A stretch of DNA of 64,000 bases. Source: Verrucomicrobiaceae bacterium (GTDB taxonomy: Bacteria > Verrucomicrobiota > Verrucomicrobiia > Verrucomicrobiales > Verrucomicrobiaceae). A program made the position numbers and the translations under genes. Below are positions 50,344 to 60,800 of the stretch, piece by piece; position 1 is the stretch's first letter, and the number at the start of each line of letters is the position of its first letter. The notes beneath the pieces are model-generated. The model was given only the letters and a program-made list of their open reading frames with translations, did no database searches and was not told where the DNA came from. Location: positions 124,001 to 188,000 of the forward strand of contig JADJPM010000001.1 of assembly GCA_016713245.1 (NCBI GenBank), read 5' to 3'.

Positions 50344-51738
50344 ATGCTTGGCCGAAAGCAAGAAATCAATTTGCAGCTCACGGAGATCTTCGACAGCGCC
50401 GTCCTGGCCTTTTGTCTCTGGTTCAGCCACTACCTGCGCTCGCAGGTGGTGCCAATGTTCGTGCCGGAGGCCATCGAGATCCCGCCCTTTGAGCAGTTTT
50501 ACTGGGTGCTGGCCGTCGTGCCGCTTTTCACCCCCATCGCCCTCGAGGCCTGCGGCTTCTACTCGAACATTCACAACAAGACGCTGCACCGCTCCCTGCG
50601 GCAGCTTTTCGAGGGGCTGGTGATCATCGGCATGTTTGTGGGTGCCTGCGTGGTGTTCTTCAAATGGGAGGTGCCCAGCCGTGCGGTGGTGCTCTTCTCC
50701 GTCGGCCTGGGTGCCTGCGGCCTGCTGCTACGTGAAAGCTGGCAGCGTGATCACCTGCGCCGTCGCCTCGCCTCGGGCAAAGGCCGTGAACGCGTCATCG
50801 TGGCCGGTCAGGAGCAGGACATCGAGAGCTTCATCGCCCATCTCACCCAGGAGCAGCGGGCGGAGATCGATGTCGTGATGAAATTCGATATCACCACGCG
50901 TCCGGTGGGCGAGCTGGAATCCGCGCTGAAGGAGCACGCCATCAGCCGCGTGCTCTTCGCGGTGCGTCATGTGCATTTCGGCCGCATTGAGGAAGCCGTG
51001 CAGGCCTGCGAAACCGTCGGCGTCGAGGCCTGGATCGCGGCGGACTTCTTCGAGACCGCCATTGCCCGGCCCACCTTTGATGTGATGGGCGGGAAGCTCA
51101 TGCTCGTCTTCCACAGCACGCCGCAGGCCTCTTGGGAGCTGCTCTGCAAAGGCGCCTTGGATCGCATCGGCGCAGCCATACTTCTCGTGCTCTCCTCGCC
51201 CGCGTGGCTCATCGCCATCGTCGGCATCCGTCTCGGCTCACGCGGCCCGATTTTCTTCAAACAAGAGCGTGCCGGTCTCTACGGGAAGCCCTTCACCATG
51301 TGGAAATTCCGCACCATGCACACCGATGCGGAATCACGCCGAGCCGAGTTGGAGGTTCACAACGAGATGGACGGCCCCGTTTTCAAGATCAAAGACGACC
51401 CACGCATCTTCGCCTTTGGCCGCTGGCTGCGCCGCATGAGCATCGACGAACTGCCGCAGCTCATCAATGTGGTCCGAGGAGAGATGAGCCTCGTCGGCCC
51501 GCGACCACTGCCTGTGTATGAGATCGAGCGCATCGAGAAGCACGCCCAACGCCGCCGCCTCAGCGTGAAGCCCGGCCTCACCTGCCTGTGGCAGGTCACC
51601 GGCCGCAACGGCATCAAGAACTTCGACGAATGGGTGGCCCTCGATCTCAAGTACATCGACAACTGGTCCCTCTGGCTCGATGTGAAGATCTTGGCGCAGA
51701 CCTTGCCCGCTGTTTTGCGAGGCGCGGGGGCGAGTTGA
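50344..51738 (+). CDS. Polyprenyl-phosphate sugar-1-phosphate transferase (WcaJ/WbaP-like)
   Basis: 464 residues. Four to five N-terminal membrane helices and a Rossmann-like middle (RVIVAGQEQDIESFI) precede the catalytic domain. It begins at a hydrophobic helix (AILLVLSSPAWLIAI) and shows GPIFFKQERAGLYGKPFTMWKFRTM, then RRMSIDELPQLINVVRGEMS, VGPRPLPVYE and GLTCLWQVTGR, all diagnostic. It places the first sugar phosphate on the lipid carrier to start exopolysaccharide or O-antigen units. It stands apart from the other polysaccharide genes here. Confidence 0.93.
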   Translation: MLGRKQEINLQLTEIFDSAVLAFCLWFSHYLRSQVVPMFVPEAIEIPPFEQFYWVLAVVPLFTPIALEACGFYSNIHNKTLHRSLRQLFEGLVIIGMFVGACVVFFKWEVPSRAVVLFSVGLGACGLLLRESWQRDHLRRRLASGKGRERVIVAGQEQDIESFIAHLTQEQRAEIDVVMKFDITTRPVGELESALKEHAISRVLFAVRHVHFGRIEEAVQACETVGVEAWIAADFFETAIARPTFDVMGGKLMLVFHSTPQASWELLCKGALDRIGAAILLVLSSPAWLIAIVGIRLGSRGPIFFKQERAGLYGKPFTMWKFRTMHTDAESRRAELEVHNEMDGPVFKIKDDPRIFAFGRWLRRMSIDELPQLINVVRGEMSLVGPRPLPVYEIERIEKHAQRRRLSVKPGLTCLWQVTGRNGIKNFDEWVALDLKYIDNWSLWLDVKILAQTLPAVLRGAGAS

Positions 51739-51780
51739 GGTCGATTCCGTCGCATAAACACGCCTCCAGCAGGCGTTTGA

Positions 51781-53049
51781 ATGCGCCTCATGACACGCAC
51801 CAGCCTTCTCTCCTTCGTTTTCGCTGCCTCATCGCTTCTCGCGCAGACGCCACGTCCTGGCGTGAACTACGATGAGGCGAAGGTGGGCAGTGATCCGCTG
51901 CCGGACTTGAAGGCGACGACGGCCGAGGCGTGGACAAAAACACGGCGTGGGGAGATTTTGGCGCTGTTTGAGCAGCATGTGTATGGCAAGACGCCTGCGA
52001 ACGTCGGCACGCCGAAGTTTGAGGTCACGGCGACGAAGACGGATGCGCTGGGCGGACTGGCGACGCGGAAATTCATCCACATCTCGCTGCCGGAGCGTCC
52101 GGCGTGGAAAGGCATGGATGTGATGATTTACATCCCGAATGGCGTGAAGGCCGCGCCGTGCTTTGTGGGGCTGAGCTTTGGCGGAAACCATGCGGTGAGC
52201 ACGGAGAAGGATGTGCCGCTCTCCACCCGCTGGATGCGTGAGAGCAAGGAGAAGAACATCGTCGATCACCAGGCCACCGAGGCCACTCGCGGCACGGAAA
52301 GCAGCCGCTGGCCGCTCGAAATGATCCTCAAGGCCGGCTTTGCCGTGGCCACCGCCTACTATGGCGACATCGAGCCGGATCATGCGGATGGCTGGAAGGA
52401 CAGTCTGCGTGCCGCGGTGAGCAAGGATGGCCCCAACACCGTGTGGAAAGACGGCGAGTGGGGAGCCATCGGAGCTTGGTCGTGGGGTCTGAGCCGCATC
52501 GCGGATTATTTGCAAACCGATGCGCAGATCGACGGCAAACATCTGGCGGTCATCGGGCACTCACGACTTGGCAAAACCTCTCTCTGGGCCGGCGTGCAGG
52601 ATGAGCGGTTCGGCGTGGTGATCTCGAATAACAGCGGCGAAGGCGGCGCGGCCCTGATGCGCCGCGATTTCGGCGAGACGACGGCCATCATCACGAAGGC
52701 CTTCCCACATTGGTTCACGCCGAAGTATGCCACTTACGCCGGAAACGCCGCCACGTGCCCCATCGACATGCACATGCTCATCGCCCTCGCCGCGCCGCGG
52801 CCCGTCTACATCGCCAGCGCCGCCGAGGACCACTGGGCGGACCAAAAAGGCGAGTTCCTCTCCGGTTTCCACGCCGGACCGGTTTATGCCCTTTATGGCA
52901 AAAAAGGCACCGTCGTCGAGGCCCAGCCCGCCATCGACACCCCGGTCGGCGACTTCATCGGCTACCACAACCGCACCGGGAAGCACAACGTGACCGATTA
53001 CGACTGGACGCAATACCTCGCCTTCGCGAAAAGGCACTGGGGCCTGTAA
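51781..53049 (+). CDS. CE15-like glucuronoyl/acetyl-xylan esterase, exported
   Basis: 422 residues; an ATG at 51790 is an alternative start. Signal peptide MRLMTRTSLLSFVFAASSLLAQ. The alpha/beta-hydrolase domain carries GHSRLGK, close to the GCSRxGK nucleophile motif of 4-O-methyl-glucuronoyl methylesterases. A probable acid lies in SNNSGEGGAAL and the His in GKHNVTDYDW. CE15 enzymes break lignin-carbohydrate or pectin esters. It matches the polysaccharide-degrading character of the sulfatase and esterase above. Confidence 0.87.
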   Translation: MRLMTRTSLLSFVFAASSLLAQTPRPGVNYDEAKVGSDPLPDLKATTAEAWTKTRRGEILALFEQHVYGKTPANVGTPKFEVTATKTDALGGLATRKFIHISLPERPAWKGMDVMIYIPNGVKAAPCFVGLSFGGNHAVSTEKDVPLSTRWMRESKEKNIVDHQATEATRGTESSRWPLEMILKAGFAVATAYYGDIEPDHADGWKDSLRAAVSKDGPNTVWKDGEWGAIGAWSWGLSRIADYLQTDAQIDGKHLAVIGHSRLGKTSLWAGVQDERFGVVISNNSGEGGAALMRRDFGETTAIITKAFPHWFTPKYATYAGNAATCPIDMHMLIALAAPRPVYIASAAEDHWADQKGEFLSGFHAGPVYALYGKKGTVVEAQPAIDTPVGDFIGYHNRTGKHNVTDYDWTQYLAFAKRHWGL

Positions 53050-53139
53050 ACAGTCGCCTTCGTCATTGCCAGCGGGGTAGCGGTCGGGGTAGAATTTGAA
53101 GGTTATATCGTCTTCAACCCCACGCCGCCCCCTCCAGCC

Positions 53140-54801
53140 ATGAAAATGCGATGGTTCGCCTTCGTCGCGCTTGCCGCGATCCTGCTCTCTTTGGCCCTTT
53201 TTCGTCTTGAAGGCGAAAACCAAGCCGCCCAGGCCTCCACACGCGTCGAACGCCCCGCTTTGCCGCAACGTGTCGTGAAGCTCTCCGCACCGACGAAGGC
53301 CCTCACGGCATGGTTTTCCGAGTACACGGCGAATCGATCGCCGGAGAGCCTCGAACTCGGTAAAGCGTATGCGAAGCACCACACGGCGGAGATTGCGAAG
53401 CTCATCGTGAGTGATCCGCAGCTCGCCATCGAGAGCGCGGTGCCGATGGTGGTGCGGCAAAAATTGCCGAAGGAGATCGTGGCGCTGTTGGAGGATCGCG
53501 TGCGGGTGCGGGCGGATTACGAGGTGTATGGGAATGCGCCGCTGGAAGGTCAGGAGGCGACGATGGAGCCTTACACGCGCACGGTGACGACGGCGGATGG
53601 CAAACGCTGGAATGCGCATGTGTATGGCAAGCGCCAGTGGCAGCGGAGCACGTTGAACGCCTCGCTCAATGGTGTGGCGGTGGGGCGTGAGATGGCGGTG
53701 AGTGATTCGCCGCTGCGGGTGCTGGAGGTGGGAGAGCTGCCACAGAGCGATGGGCGTGAGGTTGTCGAAGCTTGTCCGGTTTCTGGGATCGAGACGCCGG
53801 TGGAGAAAGCGCCGGATGGCTCGCTGGCGGCGGTTTCGGAGGAGACGCCGGCCTTTGAGACGCCGGAGCGCGTAATCTATGTGTGCAGCGGCGGCCACAT
53901 TTCGCAGATCGCGGAGCAATACTTGAGTGATGAGGAAAAGGCGCACTGGCAGCAGCTCGGCACCGAATTGAATGCGGGCACTGGCAGCGGTCCGTCGCAT
54001 GCGCCGATCTCTGGCACGATCCCGAGCAGTTGGACGACGGGGGGGCGCAGTTTCCTATACATCCGCGCCTGCTTCCCGGACAATCCGGTCGATCCGCAGA
54101 ATGAGCAGGAGTGTCATGACATGTTCAAGGCGGCGAACGACTACATCGTGCAGACGAGTTACGGTCGCTGCTACCTGACGTATGCTTTTCCACCGCTGGT
54201 GGTGCTGCCGTATCCGCTGGAATGGTACAATCGCTACAACACGGATGTGGGCGGTGGTGATACGTTGCTGCAAAATCACGCCATCCAGATCGCGAAGTCG
54301 ATGGGCTATGACACGGCGAGCTACAATCTGCGGGCGGTGCGCTGGAGCGGCGGCCCGGGCAGCTACGGCGGCAGCGCCAGCGTGGGTGCTGCGGGCATGC
54401 GCATGAAGTCGAGCAGCAGCGGCGTCTTTCTCCATGAGCTGGGGCACAATCTGGGCGTCTGGCACGCGAACTACTGGCGCACCACGCCGCCGAGCATCAC
54501 CGGGCCGGGCAACAATCTGGAATACGGCAATACCTTCGATGTGATGGGCAGCAGCGGCAGCAACGGGCAGTACACCGCGAGCTTCAAAAATACGCTGAGC
54601 TGGATGCCGCCGGAGCAATTTTGGAATGTGACGAGCAGCGGGCTGTATCGCATCAGCCAGACGGACAACGCCATCGCGGACCCGAGTCTGCGCCTACGCG
54701 CTGCGGGTGCGGCGCGATGCGGAGCGGGATTTTTGGGCGGAATTCCGTCTGCGGCACAATACGAACGTTGGTTTCACGAATGGATTGATGATGACCTTTG
54801 A
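53140..54801 (+). CDS. 5' part of a frameshifted giant secreted metalloprotease (M11/gametolysin-like)
   Basis: 553 residues before the shifted stop, of which about 518 belong to the original frame. A signal anchor (MKMRWFAFVALAAILLSLALF) and a pro-region of about 250 residues are followed by a zinc protease domain. Its active-site motif is HELGHNLGVWH (His432, Glu433, His436, His442), with the Met-turn probably in FDVMGSSGS. At 54694 one extra C, after codon CGC ending at 54693, moves the frame. Removing it joins ...ADPSLR to YALRVRRDAERDFW in the next frame with perfect sense. The residues after the shift (LRAAGAARCGAG...) are spurious. Confidence 0.85.
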   Translation: MKMRWFAFVALAAILLSLALFRLEGENQAAQASTRVERPALPQRVVKLSAPTKALTAWFSEYTANRSPESLELGKAYAKHHTAEIAKLIVSDPQLAIESAVPMVVRQKLPKEIVALLEDRVRVRADYEVYGNAPLEGQEATMEPYTRTVTTADGKRWNAHVYGKRQWQRSTLNASLNGVAVGREMAVSDSPLRVLEVGELPQSDGREVVEACPVSGIETPVEKAPDGSLAAVSEETPAFETPERVIYVCSGGHISQIAEQYLSDEEKAHWQQLGTELNAGTGSGPSHAPISGTIPSSWTTGGRSFLYIRACFPDNPVDPQNEQECHDMFKAANDYIVQTSYGRCYLTYAFPPLVVLPYPLEWYNRYNTDVGGGDTLLQNHAIQIAKSMGYDTASYNLRAVRWSGGPGSYGGSASVGAAGMRMKSSSSGVFLHELGHNLGVWHANYWRTTPPSITGPGNNLEYGNTFDVMGSSGSNGQYTASFKNTLSWMPPEQFWNVTSSGLYRISQTDNAIADPSLRLRAAGAARCGAGFLGGIPSAAQYERWFHEWIDDDL

Positions 54802-57800
54802 CCAATGGGGCCTTGGGGGCATCGGCGGCAGCGGTGGAGCGCCTTTGAATGGCAGCAATCGTGGCGCGCAGCTTCTCGACATGACACCGGGCAGTTTTGG
54901 CAATGGCATCACCGATACGCGCAATGATTCGGCGCTGTGGCTGGGCCGCACGTTCAGCGATCCGGACTTTAACATCCACTTCACTCCCGTGGCGAACAAC
55001 ACGACCACGGTGCCGCCTTCGATGGACGTGCAGGTGCAGATCGGTGACGTGCCGGGGAACAATGCGCCCACGCTGAGCATCGCCGCGAGTGCGACGAGCG
55101 TCGGCACCGGTGTGGGGGTGACCTTCACGGCCACGGCGACCGATCCCGATGGTGACACACTGGCCTACGCCTGGGTTTTTGATGATGGAAACTACTCCAT
55201 CAACAACAGCGCGGTGCAGACGAAGTCCTGGGGCACCGCCGGGCACTATCAGGTGCTCTGCACGGCCTCGGACATGAAGGGCAAGCGCACGACGAAGTCG
55301 GTGCTCATCACGGTGGGCACGCCGACGACCTTCACGGTGAGCGGAAACGTCACCGGGCCGGACTCGCTGCCGCTCGAGGGCGTGTATGTGGCGAACTACG
55401 CACCGTCGAACAACACGACGCACGGCAATAGCGGCACCTTCCGCGGCACCTGGACGGACAGCGATGGAAATTACACGATCACGCGGCTGGCGGCGGGCAC
55501 GTTCTCGATCCGGGCGAATTTGTATCCGCTGGTCTTTAACAACCAGTCAGCCACGGTGGGCCCGAGTGTGACGGGGGAGGATTTCACCAGCACGAGCCTG
55601 CCTGCGGTGACGATTTCTTATCCCGATAATGTGGCGGCGGAGGGCTCCACGGCGAATCCGGCCACGATCCGCCTCACTCGCGAGGGTGACACGACGGCGG
55701 ACCTTTCGGTGCAGATTTATAATGTGAACACGGGCTCCGCGACTCGCACGTCGGACTACACGCTCTCGCCTGCGCCCACGGCGGGCACCAGTCCGGATGG
55801 CGGCAATGGCACGAGCCAGTACATCATTCCCGCAGGGTCGGCCACGCTCGACATCACGCTCACGCCGGTGAATGACACCGCGGCGGAGGGCGTGGAGGTG
55901 GCGTCGCTGGATTTTGTGAACACGGCGCAGGGCTACATCATGGCGGGGAATCCGAAGGCGCAGGTGGCGATCACGGATGATGAAAGCAGCCTGCCGGTGG
56001 TGAAGCTCTCAGCCGTGGATGATTCCGGCGGCGAGGCGGGGCCTGACACGCTGACGATGAAACTGGAGCGCAATGGCCCCACGACGGCGGCGCTGGTGGT
56101 GAATCTCGCCTACAGCGCCGGCACGGCCGTGCGAAACACCGATTTCACCTCGCCTGCCAGCGTCACGATTCCGATTGGCGAGGCGAGCACGACTTTCACG
56201 ATCACACCGATCAACGACAGCGACATCGAGACGACGGAGACGATCATCTGCTCGACCTCGACGAATGCGGCCTACATCCGCAGCCCGCTTGGGGCCGAGC
56301 AAACGGTGACGAGCCAGCTCATCGACGATGACATGCCGGTGGTGAGCATCGTGGCGAGTGATCCCACCGCGAGCGAGACAGGTAGTGACAAAGGCGTTTT
56401 CACCATCAGCCGCACGGGCGGCACGGCGGCGGCGCTGATCGTGGACTACGGCGTGAACGGCCGCGCGGTGCTGGGCACCGATTATCGCCGTCTGGAGGGC
56501 CGTGCGACGATCCCGGCGGGCCTCGCGAGCACGACGGTGGAGATCGTGCCCTTTGATGATGCGCTGGATGAGGGCACGCAGGATGTCATTTTGCAGCTCA
56601 GGACGGCGCGGGAGTATTACATCAGTCCCAGCCTCAGCACGGCCACGGTGACGATCGCGGACAATGACGCGTCACAGGTCTATGTGGAGCTGGACACCGG
56701 CAGCGGCACGGAACCGGGCAGCGGTGCTGCCAACGGCCCGGTCTTTAACATCATCCGACCTGCCAGCGGGACTGCGATCACCGTGAATTACACGATCAGC
56801 GGCACGGCGACGAGTGGCAGTGATTTCACCGCGCTGCCGGGCAGCATCGCCTTCGCCTCGGGCGACGTGAACAAGACGATCACCGTGAGCATGCTCGCGG
56901 ACACGCCCTTGGAGGATGCGGAGTCGGTGACGCTCACGTTGACCACTGGCACGGGCTATTCGCCGCTCGTGGGGCAGAATCAAAGTGCCACCGGATGGAT
57001 CTATGACGCGGATCAGCCGATGGTGGAGGTGAATGTGGCGGATGGCACAAGCGGACTCACCGTTCCATTCACCGAGACCTCCGCGAGTGAGGATTTCTTC
57101 ATCAGCCGACGCGGCAGCACGACGGCGGACCTCGTGGTGAATTACACCATGAGCGGCACGGCCATCGAGGGCACCGATTACACAGCCCTCAGCGGCACGG
57201 TGACGATCCCGGCGGGCAGCACGGGTGCGTATGTGAATGTCGTTCCCACCAATGACACCGCGCCGGAGGGCGCCGAGACGATCATCATGACGCTCACGCC
57301 CACCACGCCGACGAGCACCTACGGCGTGCGAGTCGGCTCAGCGACGCTGCTTTTGGGCGACAATGACAGCTTCAGCGGCATGAGCGTGGGCTTTGCGGCT
57401 GGCACAGCGACGACAAATGAGGCCGTGGGCACCTACAACCTCACGGTGAACCGCACAGTCCCACTCAACGACACCACGAGCACAGCTAGCGTACAGTATC
57501 GCGTGAATGGTGGCACCGCCGCAGGTAACGGCATCGACTTCTCGCTCGCGAATGGCGTGCTGAACTTTGCCGGAGGCGATACGAGCGAGACGATCCCCAT
57601 TACGATCGTGAACGACCAGCTCCCTGAGCCAGCGGAGACCATCGTCGTGCAGCTCCTCAATCAAACGGGTGCAAATCTCGGCACCAGCACGCACACGCTT
57701 ACCATCAACAATGTCTCCATGCCGGAGGCTTTCACGGATGCCGCCACGGCGGTCATCGCCACCGGTGCCACGCTGAATGGCCGCGCCATGCCCGGCGGGC

Positions 57801-60800
57801 TCGCCACGACTTACTGGTTCGAATACGGCCTCACACCGTCCTACGGTTCGGTGACTACCACGCAGAATCTCGCCTCCAGCAACACGCTCACCGCCGTCAC
57901 CGCGGCGCTCGCGGGCAATCCGCTCACGACTTATCACTACCGGCTCATCACGCAAAACAGCCGCGGCACGAGCTATGGCATCAATCAGACCTTCACCACC
58001 GGCTCCACCATTCATTTCGCCACGCCGCAGACGGTTCCGATCGTTTCCAACGGCTTTTTCGCCAGTGGCTCGCCGAATCTCACGCTGGGCTTCACGCCCA
58101 CGACGGGCTTGGTGCTCAAATTGGTCGATAACACCGGCTTTTTGCCTGTGAGCGGCATTTTCACCGGAAAGCCCGAAGGCAGCCTCATCACCGCTTTGCA
58201 GGGATCGACGCCGCACGGCTTCGAAATCAGTTACAGCGGCGGCGATGGCAATGACGTAACGCTGACCTTCGTGAGCGAGGTGATCACGTTTGGCGAGATC
58301 GGCGTGAAATACGTCGGTGATGCGCCTTTCACGCTGAATGCGACCTCCAGCGGTGCCTCGGCGGTGAGTTATGAAATCGTCGCCGGTGCAGCGAGTGCCA
58401 GCGTGAGCGGAAACACGGTTACTTTGACCTCCACACCCGGCACGGTGACGATCAAAGCGACGGCGGGCAGTGCCTTGCCGAAGTATCAGACCTTTGTGCT
58501 CGCTGCGGCGAATACGGGCTTGGTGCAGATCAGCATGAGCCGCGCCACGGAGAACGTGCTCGCCATCGCGGAAGATGGTTCGCTGTGGGGCATGGGATCG
58601 AATGCCACCTACGGGCAGCTCGGCACTGGAAATACCAACGCGTTGCGTGTGCTGACCAAGATCGGCACGGACACGAACTGGCGGCAGGTGAGCATGGGCA
58701 CGGATCATGCCGTCGCCACCCGCACGGATGGCACTCTGTGGGCCTTTGGCCGCAACAACAATGGTCAGGCAGGTCAGGGAAGCACCGCGACCGCTCAATA
58801 CACCTCACCGGTCCAAATCGGCACCGATACGAACTGGGCCTGGGCCGTTGCAGGCGCGAATCACTGCGTCGCGGTGAAGACCAATGGCACGCTTTGGGCT
58901 TGGGGAGCCAATGGCAGCGGCCAGTGCGGCCAAGGAAACACCACCACGGCCAATTATCCCGCGCCGACGCAGGTCGGCACCGCCACGAACTGGTCGGAAA
59001 TCGGCGATGGACTCTATGCAGGCGCGGATTTCACGCTCGCTTTGCGCACCACCGGCACGCTGTGGAGCTGGGGCAGCAACGCGAACGGCCAGCTCGGTGT
59101 CGGCAGCACCACGACGGGCACTACACCGGCTCAGATAGGCTCTTTGAACTCCTGGAACCGCGTTGTGGCAGGCAATTCATTCGCCGTGGCCACCCGCACG
59201 GATGGCACGCTGTGGATTTGGGGCATCAATAGCAGCGGCCAGCATGGCAATGGCAATCTCACGCAGGCGACATCGCCCGTGCAAAGCCTCATCGGCACGG
59301 ACCTCGTTGGCATCGCCTGCGGCGCGGAGCACGTCGTCGCCACCCGCACGGATGGCACGCTTTGGACCTGGGGACGCAACAACGTCGGCCAGCTCGGCCA
59401 GGGCACGCTGAACACGCTGCAAGCCGCGAACACACCGGTGAAAATCAGCGACCTCACGGGCTGGGATCTCGTCGCCGCGAGTGGCAACGGCAGCCTCGCC
59501 ACTCGCAGCGATGGTCTGCACGGCTGGGGACTCAACAACCAAGGCCAGCTCAGCGTGCTGCATCGTGTCGCGAAGCCGCTGGTGCCAAACTTTGGCCGTG
59601 TGATCATGGCCGTCACGCTCAATGCGCAAAGCTATGTGCTGCATGAGGACGGCAGCATCTGGGGCCTCGGTTACAACATCAATGGAAGCCTCGGACTCGG
59701 CAGCAGCACCGTCACCACGCACACGCCCGTCTCCATCGGCAGCGGTTCCACCTGGAAACGCATCGCCGGAGGCACCAGCGGCACGGATGCGGTGTTTTTT
59801 GCCATCCGCGATGACGGCACGCTTTGGGGCATGGGTCTGAACACCGCCAGCCAGCTCGGCGATGGCACCACGACGAATCGCACCTCGTTGACGCAGATCG
59901 GCACCGACTCGGACTGGAGCGAAATCGCCAGCGCCGGTGCTCACACGGTCGCCTTGAAGGAAGACGGCACGCTTTGGGCCTGGGGCGCGAATACAAACGG
60001 CCAGCTCGGTGACAACACCACGACCGCCCGCACCATGCCCGTGCAGATCGGCACGGACACCGATTGGCGCAGCATCGCCGCCAGCGGCTCACGCACGCAC
60101 GCTTTGAAGCAAAACGGCACGCTCTGGGGCTGGGGCCTCAATACTGGCAATCAAATCGGCGATGGAACAACCACGCAGCGCAATTCTCCCGTGCAGGTCG
60201 GCACCGCGAATGACTGGCGCAGCATCACCGCAGGCACCACGCACTCCTTTGGCATCAAAACGAATGGCACGCTGTGGGGCTGGGGCACCAATAGCAGCAG
60301 CCAGCTCGGCACAGGCAACACCACCATCCAGCCCGCGCCCATACAGATCGGCACAGCCACCAATTGGCGCAGCATCGCCGCGGGTGGCAGCTACAGCATC
60401 GGCTCACGCGACAATGGTACTCTGTGGGCCTGGGGCACCAACACGCTCGGTCGCCTGGGCCGTGCGAACCTCACATCTCCCTCCACACCGACTCAAGTCG
60501 GCACCAGCACCGCCTGGGCGGAGGTACAGCAGATTCAAAATGCCAACTCCACGCTCGTCACCACGGTCGATGGCAAACTGTGGGCCTTTGGCTGGAATAC
60601 ATATGGCCAGATCGGCTTCGCAGGCAGGCAGCACTTCACGCCGCAGATCAGCGTGCCGCTGCTTTCCAACACTGCGCAAACGATCACCTTCACCGCGCCT
60701 TCCAGCGTGCCGGTCGGCGATACGATCACGCTCAGCGCCACCACTTCGAGCGCCCTGCCCGCACGCTACATCGTCACCGGCCCGGCTTCGTTGAATGGCG

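Noticed and set aside
57338..58798. Minus-strand frame of 486 codons
   Set aside because: Shadow of the Calx-beta/RCC1 region; no recognisable domain.
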